From Fluctibacter halophilus (GTDB lineage Bacteria > Pseudomonadota > Gammaproteobacteria > Enterobacterales > Alteromonadaceae): a stretch of DNA of 64,000 bases. The stretch lies in contig NZ_JAJEWP010000002.1 in NCBI RefSeq assembly GCF_020687825.1, positions 496,001-560,000 of the forward strand, read 5' to 3'. Numbering within the stretch: position 1 is the first letter of the stretch; each line of letters starts with the position of its first letter. The notes under the pieces are model-generated. The model saw only the letters and a program-made list of their open reading frames with translations. It had not been told where the DNA came from and searched no databases. Position numbers and translations under genes: made by a program. Below, piece by piece: positions 51,191 through 59,470 of the stretch.

Positions 51191-52867
51191 TTATTTGGAT
51201 GGTTGCTGGCCGTGCACACTGATCACGCTGCGACCGGAAGGGTCCGCCATGTTCTTGAAGCTTTCGTCCCACTCCAGTGCTTCCACCGTGGAGCAGGCGA
51301 TGGACTTGCCACCGGGCACACATTTGGCGGCACTTTCCTGCGGGAAGTAGCTCTCAAAAATGGTGCGGTAGAAGTAGCCCTCTTTGGTGTCCGGGGTATT
51401 AACCGGGAAGCGGAACTCAGCCGTGGCCAGTTGTTGGTCGCTGATTTCGTCCTCAACGTGCTCTTTGATCGAGTCAATCCAGGAATAGCCTACACCGTCG
51501 CCAAACTGTTCCTTCTGGCGCCACAGCACTTCGGCTGGCAGGTATTCGCCATTGTCGAAGGCTTTACGCAGGATCCATTTTTCCATCTTCCCGTCCAGAC
51601 ACATTTTGTCCTGTGGGTTGAGGCGCATGGCCACATCCACAAAGCGCTTGTCGAGGAAGGGCACACGGGCTTCCACACCCCAGGCCGAGGTGGCTTTGTT
51701 GGCGCGGGCACAATCGAACATGTGCAGGCGTGACAATTTGCGCACGGTTTCCTCATGGAACTCTTTGGCATTGGGGGCTTTGTGGAAATACAGATAGCCA
51801 CCAAAGATCTCATCGGCCCCTTCCCCGGACAACACCATTTTGATCCCCATGGCCTTGATCTTACGGCTCATCAGGTACATCGGCGTGGCAGCACGGATGG
51901 TGGTGGTGTCATAGGTTTCGAGGAAATAAATCACATCACGGATGGCATCAATGCCTTCCTGGATGGTGAAGTGGATTTCATGGTGCACGGTGCCGATCAT
52001 GTCCGCCACTTTGCGCGCGGCAGCGAGGTCCGGTGCCCCTTCCAGTCCGACCGAGAAGGAGTGCAAACGGGGCCACCAGGCATCGGTTTTGTCTTCGTCT
52101 TCGATCCGCTTGGCCACGTATTTGGCCGCAATGGCGGATACCAGTGACGAGTCCAGTCCGCCGGACAACAACACGGCGTAAGGCACATCTGACATCAGGT
52201 GTGATTTGACCGATTGTTCGAAGGCGGCTTTGAGGTCTTCCAGCGACGTGGTGTTGTTCTCGACCGCAGCATAGTCCATCCAGTCGCGCTGATAGTACTT
52301 GGTCAGCTTACCGGTCTTGCTCCACAGGTAGTGTCCTGGCGGGAACTCCTGCACGGTTTTACACACCGGCACCAGGGCTTTCATTTCCGACGCGACATAG
52401 AAATTTCCGTGTTCGTCAAAGCCAGTGTACAGCGGAATAATGCCGATATGGTCACGGGCGATGAGGTAGGCGTCTTCGGTTTCGTCATACAGAATGAAGG
52501 CAAACATGCCTTCCAGTTCGTCAATGAACTCGACCCCTTTTTGCTGATACAGCGGCAGTATCACTTCGCAGTCTGAACGGGTCTTGAAATCGTACGGCTC
52601 GGCCAGATTCTGCTCAAGCTTCTTGTGATTATAGATCTCACCGTTGACGGCCAAAATGTGCTGGTTATTTCGGCTGATCAGCGGCTGTGCACCATTATCG
52701 ACATCGACAATGGCCAGGCGCTCGTGGCATAGGATCGCATTATTATTATTCCAAATACCTGACCAGTCAGGGCCGCGATGGCGTAACAATTTGGAAAGCT
52801 CTAAGGCTTGCGTCCTAAGTTCTGACACGTCGGTTTTGACGTCCAGAATACCGAAAATACCACACAT
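51191..52867 (-). CDS. asnB: Asparagine synthetase B (glutamine-hydrolysing)
   Basis: 558 aa from ATG 52867; the frame opens earlier but the enzyme must begin Met-Cys so that the Cys is the N-terminal nucleophile (MCGIFGIL). It transfers amide nitrogen from glutamine to aspartate using ATP. The glutaminase domain (1-200) has NGEIYNHKKL, and the synthetase domain has the PP-loop LLSGGLDSSL (about residue 230) and GEGADEIFGGY. Length matches E. coli AsnB (554). It ends in a strong terminator. The position near the M28 peptidase gene carries no obvious functional link. Confidence 0.97.
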   Translation of the reverse strand: MCGIFGILDVKTDVSELRTQALELSKLLRHRGPDWSGIWNNNNAILCHERLAIVDVDNGAQPLISRNNQHILAVNGEIYNHKKLEQNLAEPYDFKTRSDCEVILPLYQQKGVEFIDELEGMFAFILYDETEDAYLIARDHIGIIPLYTGFDEHGNFYVASEMKALVPVCKTVQEFPPGHYLWSKTGKLTKYYQRDWMDYAAVENNTTSLEDLKAAFEQSVKSHLMSDVPYAVLLSGGLDSSLVSAIAAKYVAKRIEDEDKTDAWWPRLHSFSVGLEGAPDLAAARKVADMIGTVHHEIHFTIQEGIDAIRDVIYFLETYDTTTIRAATPMYLMSRKIKAMGIKMVLSGEGADEIFGGYLYFHKAPNAKEFHEETVRKLSRLHMFDCARANKATSAWGVEARVPFLDKRFVDVAMRLNPQDKMCLDGKMEKWILRKAFDNGEYLPAEVLWRQKEQFGDGVGYSWIDSIKEHVEDEISDQQLATAEFRFPVNTPDTKEGYFYRTIFESYFPQESAAKCVPGGKSIACSTVEALEWDESFKNMADPSGRSVISVHGQQPSK

Positions 52868-53109
52868 AGTTTTTGTTCTCTCTTGTTGAATAATGAATGA
52901 GTGTTGAGGGGCAGGCTGTTGGGCTGTCGACATTTCGCTTCCGACCCTGTGTTCCAGCACGAAGGGGGTGTCTGACACCAATGGAAGGGGAAATGACAGG
53001 CAAGCGGCAGTACTGCAGACCTCACCTTGAATGTGCCAGTCTGGTTAAAAAATGCAAGGAGAAAGTGCGGTTTGCTTACAACGTAAGGGAATAAGCTGTA
53101 ATTAAATTA

Positions 53110-53136
53110 CAGACACGGGCGTTGCGCCCGTGTCTG
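53110..53136 (-). terminator. Hairpin terminator after the M28 peptidase gene
   Basis: CAGACACGGGCG-TTG-CGCCCGTGTCTG is a perfect 12-bp stem with a 3-base loop, lying eight bases past the stop on the minus strand and followed on that strand by TAATTTAAT. Strong stem, moderate T tract. Confidence 0.78.
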
Positions 53137-53144
53137 CGGGTGGG

Positions 53145-54767
53145 CTAGGGGCGCTGGAATTCGCTGGTCTGTGACCATTCAGGCCAGTGCTCGTCGTTGG
53201 CAATGTGGTAGCCCACATCGAACAACAACTGGGTATCTTCCACGATACCGCCAAAGTCCCAGTGTTCGCGGTACTGATCACACACCTGGTGATAGCAACC
53301 GCGCTGTACCAGACCGGTGCGCTTGCGGTAAGTCGCCGTAGCGTCATCAATCGGCTCTTTGCCACCTTTGGCATACAGCGCCGGCACGCCCTTCTTGGCG
53401 AAGCTGAAATGGTCGCTGCGGTAGTAATAACCCGCTTCAGGACGATCTTCCTGGGTCAGGTAACGGCCTTGTTGTTCAGCCGCCGACGCCAGGTATTTTT
53501 CCAACTCAGACTTGCCCATACCGATGACCGAAATGTCTTTGGTACGACCCAGAATGTTCATCGCGTCCATGTTGATGTTGGCGACGGTTTTGTCGAGGGC
53601 AATGACAGGGTGCTCGGCATAATACAAGCTGCCTAACAAGCCCTGTTCTTCGGCGGTTACCACCAGGAACGTCACCGAACGGGCCGGGCGTTGGGCCAGC
53701 TTGGCGAAGCTGTCAGCCATGACCAGGGCCGCGGCAGTACCGGTGGCATTGTCATGGGCACCGTTGTAGATCTGGTCGCCTTCTTTGCTGGTGTCACGAC
53801 CCAGGTGATCCCAGTGGGCGGTGTAGATGATATGTTCATCCGGACGCTCACTGCCGGGCAGGGTGGCCAGCACGTTGTAGCTGACCGATTTTTTCAACTG
53901 GCTGTTAACCGTGATGCTGGCGGTTTGCGACAGGCTTTGATGGTATGGGCCCTGCAATGCTTTGGCTTTTTCCGCCGCAAAGTCCAGACCGGCGTCTTTG
54001 AACAGCGTTTGCGCAGCGTCCAGCGAAATCCAGCCTTCTACCGCCACCCGATCGGCATTGCCGTTGTCAGTGACCAGGCTGTATTGCGGGCCACTCCAGC
54101 TATTGGCCACCACCGACCAACCGTAGGAGGCGGGGGCGGTTTCGTGCACGATCAATGCGCCGGCAGCGCCCTGGCGGCTGGCTTCTTCGTATTTGTAGCT
54201 CCAGCGACCATAGTAGGTCATGGTGGTGCCCTGAAACTTGCCGCTATCGGGGTTCTCGAAGCCAGGATCGTTGACCAGGATAACCACGGTTTTGCCTTCC
54301 ACATCCAGGCCTTCGTAGTCATTCCAGCCATACTCCGGCGCATTGACACCGTAGCCGACAAACACCAGTTCGGAATCATTCAGGCTGACGGTTTGCTGTT
54401 CACGCTTGGTAGACGCGACCATGTTTTCTTTGTAGGTCAATTTTTGGTTACCCAGCGTCAGTGTCATGTCGGGATCAGCAGTGATTTCCATCAACTCCAC
54501 CGCTTGCAGGTAACTGTCACCATTGCCCGGTTCGAGTCCCATCGCTTTGAAGTTGCTTACCAGGTAATCGAGGGTTTTCTTTTCCCCTTCAGTGGTTGGC
54601 AAACGGCCTTCAAACTCGTCAGAGGATAAGGTTTTGGTGTGCAGGCGCAGGGCACTGTCGTCGATGCCGTTGTATACCTGGGAATAGTTGTCAGGAGCCG
54701 GTGTCGGATTGCTGCATGCCGCCAGTGTTGAGGCAAGCAACAAGCCGCAGAGGTGATGTTTTTGCAT
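53145..54767 (-). CDS. M28 family metallopeptidase lipoprotein
   Basis: 540 aa. A lipoprotein signal (LLLASTLAACSNP) places it at the cell envelope. The M28 peptidase domain starts near residue 285: AHWDHLG (metal ligand H and D), GAHDNATGTAA (bridging Asp), TAEEQGLLGS (catalytic Glu), DAM and the final SDHFSF ligand. An inserted PA-like domain lies between residues 130-260, where TMTYYGRWSYKYEEASRQGAAGALIVH is visible (split). Probably an aminopeptidase; specificity unknown. Similar secreted peptidases are common in marine Alteromonadales and use environmental peptides. Confidence 0.9.
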   Translation of the reverse strand: MQKHHLCGLLLASTLAACSNPTPAPDNYSQVYNGIDDSALRLHTKTLSSDEFEGRLPTTEGEKKTLDYLVSNFKAMGLEPGNGDSYLQAVELMEITADPDMTLTLGNQKLTYKENMVASTKREQQTVSLNDSELVFVGYGVNAPEYGWNDYEGLDVEGKTVVILVNDPGFENPDSGKFQGTTMTYYGRWSYKYEEASRQGAAGALIVHETAPASYGWSVVANSWSGPQYSLVTDNGNADRVAVEGWISLDAAQTLFKDAGLDFAAEKAKALQGPYHQSLSQTASITVNSQLKKSVSYNVLATLPGSERPDEHIIYTAHWDHLGRDTSKEGDQIYNGAHDNATGTAAALVMADSFAKLAQRPARSVTFLVVTAEEQGLLGSLYYAEHPVIALDKTVANINMDAMNILGRTKDISVIGMGKSELEKYLASAAEQQGRYLTQEDRPEAGYYYRSDHFSFAKKGVPALYAKGGKEPIDDATATYRKRTGLVQRGCYHQVCDQYREHWDFGGIVEDTQLLFDVGYHIANDEHWPEWSQTSEFQRP

Positions 54768-54809
54768 TTTTTGTCTCTGCTTGGTTTAATCGTGCGCCCA
54801 GTATAAGGA

Positions 54810-55676
54810 ATGCCATTGACAAGCTCTAGCCCCATGTCGCTAAACCCCGACCATCCATCGCATTGGAACGCCCTTTTTCACGCCCGTGCTGACGTCTCAC
54901 CGTTCAACCAGCTCAATGATCTGTTGTCGATCAGTCACTTGCCTGACTGGCCGGATGCCGATGGCTTAAACCGCTGGGTAGAAGCGCTGGGAGTAGCCAC
55001 TGTGCCTGCTTTTGTGGATCAGGACAGTCTGGCACAAGGGCTGGGGTACTATGAGGAGATCATTGCCAGCGAAGGGATCATTCCAACCCGTTCGCGCAAT
55101 TGGCATGACCTGTTCAACGGCATCATCTGGCTATTGTTTCCCCGCACCAAGGCGCTGTTAAATCGCTTACACATGGATGATATCGCGGCGCACGGTGTGC
55201 ATCCCCGTACCCGTCGGCGCAATCACATCACCCATTTTGACGAGTGTGGTGTGGTACTGGCGGTGTCCGACCCATCGGTGCCCGAGCTAATGGCTGAACA
55301 CCAGTGGCGCGATGCGCTGGCGAACAAGCGTGAAGCCTGGGGGAACACCATCAGCCCGTTTGTGTTCGGACACGCCAATCTGGAGATGTTATTGACGCCT
55401 CACTTGTCCTTAACCGGCAAGTGGTTGGCGGTGGCGGTGGAGAATGACTTTCATCAATTGCCGTTTGCCGAGCAGTGCCATCAATTGGATGCATTGCTGG
55501 CCAGTCAGTTGCAACAGCAACAGACGTTTTCACAACCGCGTCCGCTGCGGCCGTTGCCGCTGTTGGGCATACCCGGATTCTGGCCCGATAACCAGAACCC
55601 AGCATTTTACGACAATACTGCGGTGTTCAGGCCCAAGCCTACACCACCACAAACACCGCCATCAGGCCCCAGATGA
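54810..55676 (+). CDS. DUF3025 family protein
   Basis: 288 aa, cytoplasmic. Segments PTRSRNWHDLFNGIIWLLFPRTKALLN, HITHFDECGVVLAV and FGHANLEMLL are characteristic of the DUF3025 family of gammaproteobacteria, which has no known function. Start is not settled: ATG 54810 is adjacent to AAGGA (too close), whereas TTG 54816 sits six bases from it. The 3' end overlaps the convergent Yip1 gene by 38 bases. The last residues (PKPTPPQTPPSG) are Pro-rich. Confidence 0.85.
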   Translation: MPLTSSSPMSLNPDHPSHWNALFHARADVSPFNQLNDLLSISHLPDWPDADGLNRWVEALGVATVPAFVDQDSLAQGLGYYEEIIASEGIIPTRSRNWHDLFNGIIWLLFPRTKALLNRLHMDDIAAHGVHPRTRRRNHITHFDECGVVLAVSDPSVPELMAEHQWRDALANKREAWGNTISPFVFGHANLEMLLTPHLSLTGKWLAVAVENDFHQLPFAEQCHQLDALLASQLQQQQTFSQPRPLRPLPLLGIPGFWPDNQNPAFYDNTAVFRPKPTPPQTPPSGPR

Positions 55677-56343
55677 TAAGGTAAGGGGCAATGGCGATGA
55701 TCCAGGCCTTGTTGCTGGGCAGTTTGGTCCACTGACAAACACCGACGGCAATCAGGTACATACTCCACACATTTTCCAGCCGCATGGCGGACAGCAGGTT
55801 GAACCATTCACTGCTGAAATCCACACCGGCGATAAATGCCAGTGACAATGGGCTGAGATAAGCGGGGGATAATTGGTGATCGCTGGCCAACGCAATCAAC
55901 AACAGGCTGATAAGCCCACCGATCAGGGTCGGCATACCGGCCCACCAACAAAACCCGTACCAGTCGGTAAAGCCCATCACACAATCGTCGTCCATTTTAC
56001 TGGTGACATTAAGGTAAATCGCCATGATGGCGTTGATCACCACGATGCCCAGAAAGCCGAACACCAGCACATTGAAGGTCATCACCCCGGGGGTCATGTA
56101 ATTGCGCACCTGATCCTGTTCGGCAGGACTCACTTCGGCATAATCCTTGGCGATCAGCATGTCGGTAAACCAACTGAAGTCGACAAACTGGTAATACATG
56201 TAGCTGGGCAGCAGGGCCATCATGACCACCAGTGCAAAGGGGATCCATGACCAGTTGTTGCGCTCCTTGAGCGTGGCAAACACCGCCCGGGGGCGGAAGA
56301 ACACGTCGTTACAGGCCTGGATGGGGTTGGATACAGTTTCCAT
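55639..56343 (-). CDS. Yip1 family inner-membrane protein
   Basis: 234 aa from ATG 56343 (frame extends upstream without a better start). Five hydrophobic segments: about residues 33-53, 84-108, 123-142, 147-163 and 193-230. The opening PIQACNDVFFRPRAVFATLKERNNWSWIPFALV (split) and the membrane pattern match YIP1-domain proteins of gammaproteobacteria. Function unknown. Divergent from the NatA-type gene with 149 bases between, and convergent with DUF3025, overlapping its tail. Confidence 0.78.
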   Translation of the reverse strand: METVSNPIQACNDVFFRPRAVFATLKERNNWSWIPFALVVMMALLPSYMYYQFVDFSWFTDMLIAKDYAEVSPAEQDQVRNYMTPGVMTFNVLVFGFLGIVVINAIMAIYLNVTSKMDDDCVMGFTDWYGFCWWAGMPTLIGGLISLLLIALASDHQLSPAYLSPLSLAFIAGVDFSSEWFNLLSAMRLENVWSMYLIAVGVCQWTKLPSNKAWIIAIAPYLIIWGLMAVFVVV

Positions 56344-56492
56344 CGGGACAAATTTCCTTGTTGTCTGAGTTGTTTTTTCCCATAGTCTGCCAGAACTCCA
56401 GGGTGTTACAAAAAAATTTGCCGTTTGTGTGTAATAAAATCGGCAGGCGGGCATACTATGCTGGCATGGAAAACGCGCAACAAGGAAAAGGC

Positions 56493-57263
56493 ATGATAGA
56501 AATCAAACAATTAGCCAAGAAATTCAAGGTCGAAAACCCGAAAAAACTGAGTGAGCAAGAGAAGAAAGATCCCCGCCTGCAAGGGCGTTTTTTCCACTCG
56601 GTAAAGGACGTTTCGTTCCGTTGTGAAAAAGGTCAGGTGCTGGGCTTACTCGGTCCCAACGGGGCGGGCAAAACCACCACGTTGCGGATGTTGTCCACCG
56701 CGTTGCAACCCAATGCAGGCAGCGTTGAGATCAATGGCATCGACGTGATGAAAAACCCGTTGCTGGCGCGCCAGAAAATCGGCTTCCTGTCCGGCTCAAC
56801 CGGCTTGTATGGGCGCCTGAGCGGACGTGAAAATATCCGCTATTTCGGTCAGCTTCACGGTATGGATGAAGGTGCGATTGATCGTCGCCTGGAAGAGTTG
56901 ATTGAATTGCTCGACATGGCCGATTTTATCGACCGGCGCAGTGAAAACTTTTCCACCGGCATGAAGCAGAAGACCGCCATCGCCCGCGCGGTGATCCACA
57001 GCCCCGATGTGGTGATCCTCGATGAGCCCACCACTGGCCTCGACATCATGGCGACCCAGACCGTACTGGATTTTATTCGTCGCCTCAAAGATCAGCAGGT
57101 GCCGGTCATCTTCTCCACTCACCACCTGGATGAAGTGGCAGAGCTGTGCGATGCGGTAACGGTGATCAACCAGGGCGAGACCAAGTTCTCCGGCAGTCTG
57201 GCGGCTTTTTCAGACCTCGCAGACGGTTCTTTGCACCAGTCATTTTTAACCGCAATTCAATAG
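56493..57263 (+). CDS. ABC exporter ATPase, NatA-type
   Basis: 256 aa from ATG 56493 with AAGGA upstream. One ABC domain: Walker A LGPNGAGKTTT (about residue 55), signature FSTGMKQKTAIARA, Walker B VVILDEPTTGLD, and the D-loop/His switch STHHLDE. It resembles the NatA subfamily (Na+ or drug export ATPases paired with an ABC-2 permease). The next gene is its membrane partner, 11 bases later. The N-terminal ARGKFKVENPKKL-like helix region is extended by about 20 residues compared with minimal NatA. The transported substrate is not predictable by sequence. Confidence 0.9.
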   Translation: MIEIKQLAKKFKVENPKKLSEQEKKDPRLQGRFFHSVKDVSFRCEKGQVLGLLGPNGAGKTTTLRMLSTALQPNAGSVEINGIDVMKNPLLARQKIGFLSGSTGLYGRLSGRENIRYFGQLHGMDEGAIDRRLEELIELLDMADFIDRRSENFSTGMKQKTAIARAVIHSPDVVILDEPTTGLDIMATQTVLDFIRRLKDQQVPVIFSTHHLDEVAELCDAVTVINQGETKFSGSLAAFSDLADGSLHQSFLTAIQ

Positions 57264-57274
57264 GGAGTGTCGTT

Positions 57275-58468
57275 ATGTGGTTAGTGTTTTTAAAAGAGAT
57301 CAAGGAACTTACCCGGGATCGCAAAACCCTGTTTTTCATGATCGCATTGCCGATTTTGTTGTTCCCGATGATTTTCGGTGTGGTGGGGTATTTTTCCAGC
57401 AAAGCCCTGCAGGATGCTGAAAACAAGGTGCTCAAATACGCCATCATCGGTGCCGAGCATGCACCGGCGCTGGCTGAAGGGTTAGCCAGCGATGAGCAGT
57501 TTGCTCTGGTTGAGGTGGACCCCAGTGCCGACTATGCCGAACTGATCAACGCCGAAACCGTCGAGTTTGTGCTGGAAATTCCCGCCGGCTTTACTCGCGA
57601 CGCGCTTCAGGACGGCCAGTCGGTGATCAAGTTGTACCTCAACGATGCCGGCGTCAATATGGTCCAGCGGCGGGTCAGCAAGCTGACCGATGACGCCTCC
57701 CAGCAATTGCAACAGGCTGCCTTCACCACACTGGGCCTGTCTGACAACCAGAAAACGGCATTGCTTGAACCGGTAGTGCTGGAGAAAGTCAATGTGGCTG
57801 ACCAGCGCGAAAACTGGGGCGAGCGGATTGGTGGTCTGGTGCCTTACATTATCTTCATTTTGTGTCTGCAGGGCGCGATGTTTCCGGCCACCGATCTGGG
57901 CGCCGGAGAAAAAGAGCGCGGCACACTGGAGACCCTGCTGATCTCACCGATTGAGCGTCACAAACTGGTACTGGGCAAGTTCTTCACCATCGCCTTTGCT
58001 GGTGTGGTGGCAGCCCTTATCACGGTGTCGAGTATGGCGATATGGGGCATGGTACTGAGCCAGGGCATGGCGATAGAAATGGTCGCCGAGTTTATGGGCG
58101 CCATCAGCGCACTGGACTTTATCCTGATGTTCCTGATGCTGGTACCGGTGGTGTCTATCTTCGCTTCCGTTTTGCTCAGCCTGTCCATCTATGCCCGCAG
58201 CTTCAAAGAAGCGCAGAGCTACATGGGTTCCCTGGTGATCTTTGTGATCGTGCCCATCATCCTGGCCATGTTGCCCGGTGTTGAACTGGAAGACGGCTGG
58301 GCGTGGGTGCCATTGACCAATGTGGCACTGGCGATCAAAGAATTGATCAAAGGCACCATGGACTATGTTCAACTGGTCGGTATCTTTGGCTCCACGGCGT
58401 TGATCGCCGGCGCCCTGATTGCCTTCTGTGTGCATTGGTTTAACAAAGAAAAAGTGTTGTTCCGGTAA
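57275..58468 (+). CDS. ABC-2 type permease, NatB-type
   Basis: 397 aa from ATG 57275 (GGGAG upstream). Membrane partner of the ATPase. One N-terminal helix (about 20-40), a large extracytoplasmic domain to about residue 180, then five or six helices, with the ABC-2 loop LGAGEKERGTLETLLISPIERHKLVLGKF (split) between them. NatB in Bacillus belongs to this family, which exports Na+ or other small molecules. A double hairpin follows the stop. Confidence 0.88.
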   Translation: MWLVFLKEIKELTRDRKTLFFMIALPILLFPMIFGVVGYFSSKALQDAENKVLKYAIIGAEHAPALAEGLASDEQFALVEVDPSADYAELINAETVEFVLEIPAGFTRDALQDGQSVIKLYLNDAGVNMVQRRVSKLTDDASQQLQQAAFTTLGLSDNQKTALLEPVVLEKVNVADQRENWGERIGGLVPYIIFILCLQGAMFPATDLGAGEKERGTLETLLISPIERHKLVLGKFFTIAFAGVVAALITVSSMAIWGMVLSQGMAIEMVAEFMGAISALDFILMFLMLVPVVSIFASVLLSLSIYARSFKEAQSYMGSLVIFVIVPIILAMLPGVELEDGWAWVPLTNVALAIKELIKGTMDYVQLVGIFGSTALIAGALIAFCVHWFNKEKVLFR

Positions 58469-58480
58469 ACTGTAGGGCGT

Positions 58481-58536
58481 CCTTTTGGCCGCCAACAATG
58501 TGACCAAAAGGCGGGGCACCCTGACAGGTGCCCCGC
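58481..58536 (+). terminator. Double hairpin after the NatB-type gene
   Basis: First stem CCTTTTGG (58481-58488) with CCAAAAGG (58504-58511); second stem GCGGGGCACC (58511-58520) with GGTGCCCCGC (58527-58536), 10 bp perfect, followed by TGTTATTT. The T tract is weak. It lies between the natB-like stop and the ribosome binding site of the tautomerase gene. Confidence 0.6.
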
Positions 58537-58556
58537 TGTTATTTGCAGGAGAGCGT

Positions 58557-58913
58557 ATGCCCCATTGCGTGATTGAGGCCAGCCAGTCGCTGGTTGACCA
58601 ATTCGGTGCAGACACCCTGGTTGAAGCCGTGCATCAAAGCGCCGCCGATTCGGGACTGTTTGACCCTGAAGACATCAAGACCCGCCTTATGCCCATTGCC
58701 CATTACCGTTGTGGCAGTGGCAGTGGCAGACTGGCGTTTATCCATTGTATTGTGCGCATCATGCCCGGGCGCAGCGAGCAACAAAAGGCTATGCTCAGTA
58801 ATACTGTGCTGAACGGGTTGCTGTCACTGTCCCAACAACGGGTGTCACTGACCGTCGAAGTGTTAGACATTGACCGGGCGTGTTACAGCAAACGCGTGTT
58901 GACGGAGAATTAG
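58557..58913 (+). CDS. 5-carboxymethyl-2-hydroxymuconate isomerase-like protein
   Basis: 118 aa from ATG 58557, with AGGAG upstream. Begins MPHCVIEAS: after Met removal, Pro1 would be the catalytic base of the tautomerase superfamily. The rest fits the CHMI (HpaF/HpcD-type) fold, including VRIMPGRSEQQKAML and a late VEVLDIDRACYSK. The small in-frame repeat of three GTGGCA hexamers (CGSGSGR, about residue 50) is local. In catabolism the enzyme acts in homoprotocatechuate breakdown, but no other genes of that pathway are here, so the substrate is uncertain. It precedes DUF924 by eight bases. Confidence 0.82.
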   Translation: MPHCVIEASQSLVDQFGADTLVEAVHQSAADSGLFDPEDIKTRLMPIAHYRCGSGSGRLAFIHCIVRIMPGRSEQQKAMLSNTVLNGLLSLSQQRVSLTVEVLDIDRACYSKRVLTEN

Positions 58914-58921
58914 GATTAACC

Positions 58922-59461
58922 ATGTACCCTGATGATGTACTGCATTTCTGGTTTGACACCCTGACGCCACAACAATGGTTTCAGGTTGACCCCGAGGTGG
59001 ATAAGGCGATTCATGCCCAGTTTGCAACGGTGCACGCCAGGGCAAGCATGGGCGAGCTGTGGCACTGGCGGGAAAAGCCTGAAGGCGCACTGGCCGAAGT
59101 GTTGGTGCTGGATCAGTTTTCCCGCAACATGTTCCGCAATACCGCCCGCGCATTTGCCAGTGATCCGCTGGCGTTGGTGCTGGCCCAACGGATGGTCGAG
59201 CTGCAGCAGGATCAGGCCCTGACCGAACGTCAACGGGGATTTGTGTACCTGCCTTACATGCACAGCGAGTCCCGTGCCATTCATGATCAGGCGGTACGCT
59301 TATACAGCGCGCTGGGGGATGCCGAACAGCTGGAATATGAATATCGTCACAAAGCCATCATTGATCGTTTTGGTCGCTATCCCCATCGCAATGCCATTTT
59401 AGGCCGCAACAGCAGTGCAGAAGAAACGGCGTTTCTGGAAACGCCTGGTTCGGGTTTTTAA
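58922..59461 (+). CDS. DUF924 family protein
   Basis: 179 aa from ATG 58922, preceded by TTAGGAT. Typical DUF924 segments: VLHFWFDTLTPQQWF, LVLDQFSRNMFRNTARAFASDPLAL, GFVYLPYMHSES, IIDRFGRYPHRNAILGR. A widespread all-helical cytoplasmic family with no proven role. It may be co-transcribed with the tautomerase gene. Length is close to the family's usual 180-200. The stop is ten bases from that of the convergent solute-binding gene. Confidence 0.88.
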   Translation: MYPDDVLHFWFDTLTPQQWFQVDPEVDKAIHAQFATVHARASMGELWHWREKPEGALAEVLVLDQFSRNMFRNTARAFASDPLALVLAQRMVELQQDQALTERQRGFVYLPYMHSESRAIHDQAVRLYSALGDAEQLEYEYRHKAIIDRFGRYPHRNAILGRNSSAEETAFLETPGSGF

Positions 59462-59470
59462 ACCGCCGTG

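Noticed and set aside
53691-54629. 312-codon plus-strand frame
   Set aside because: Antisense to the M28 peptidase gene, with no motifs.
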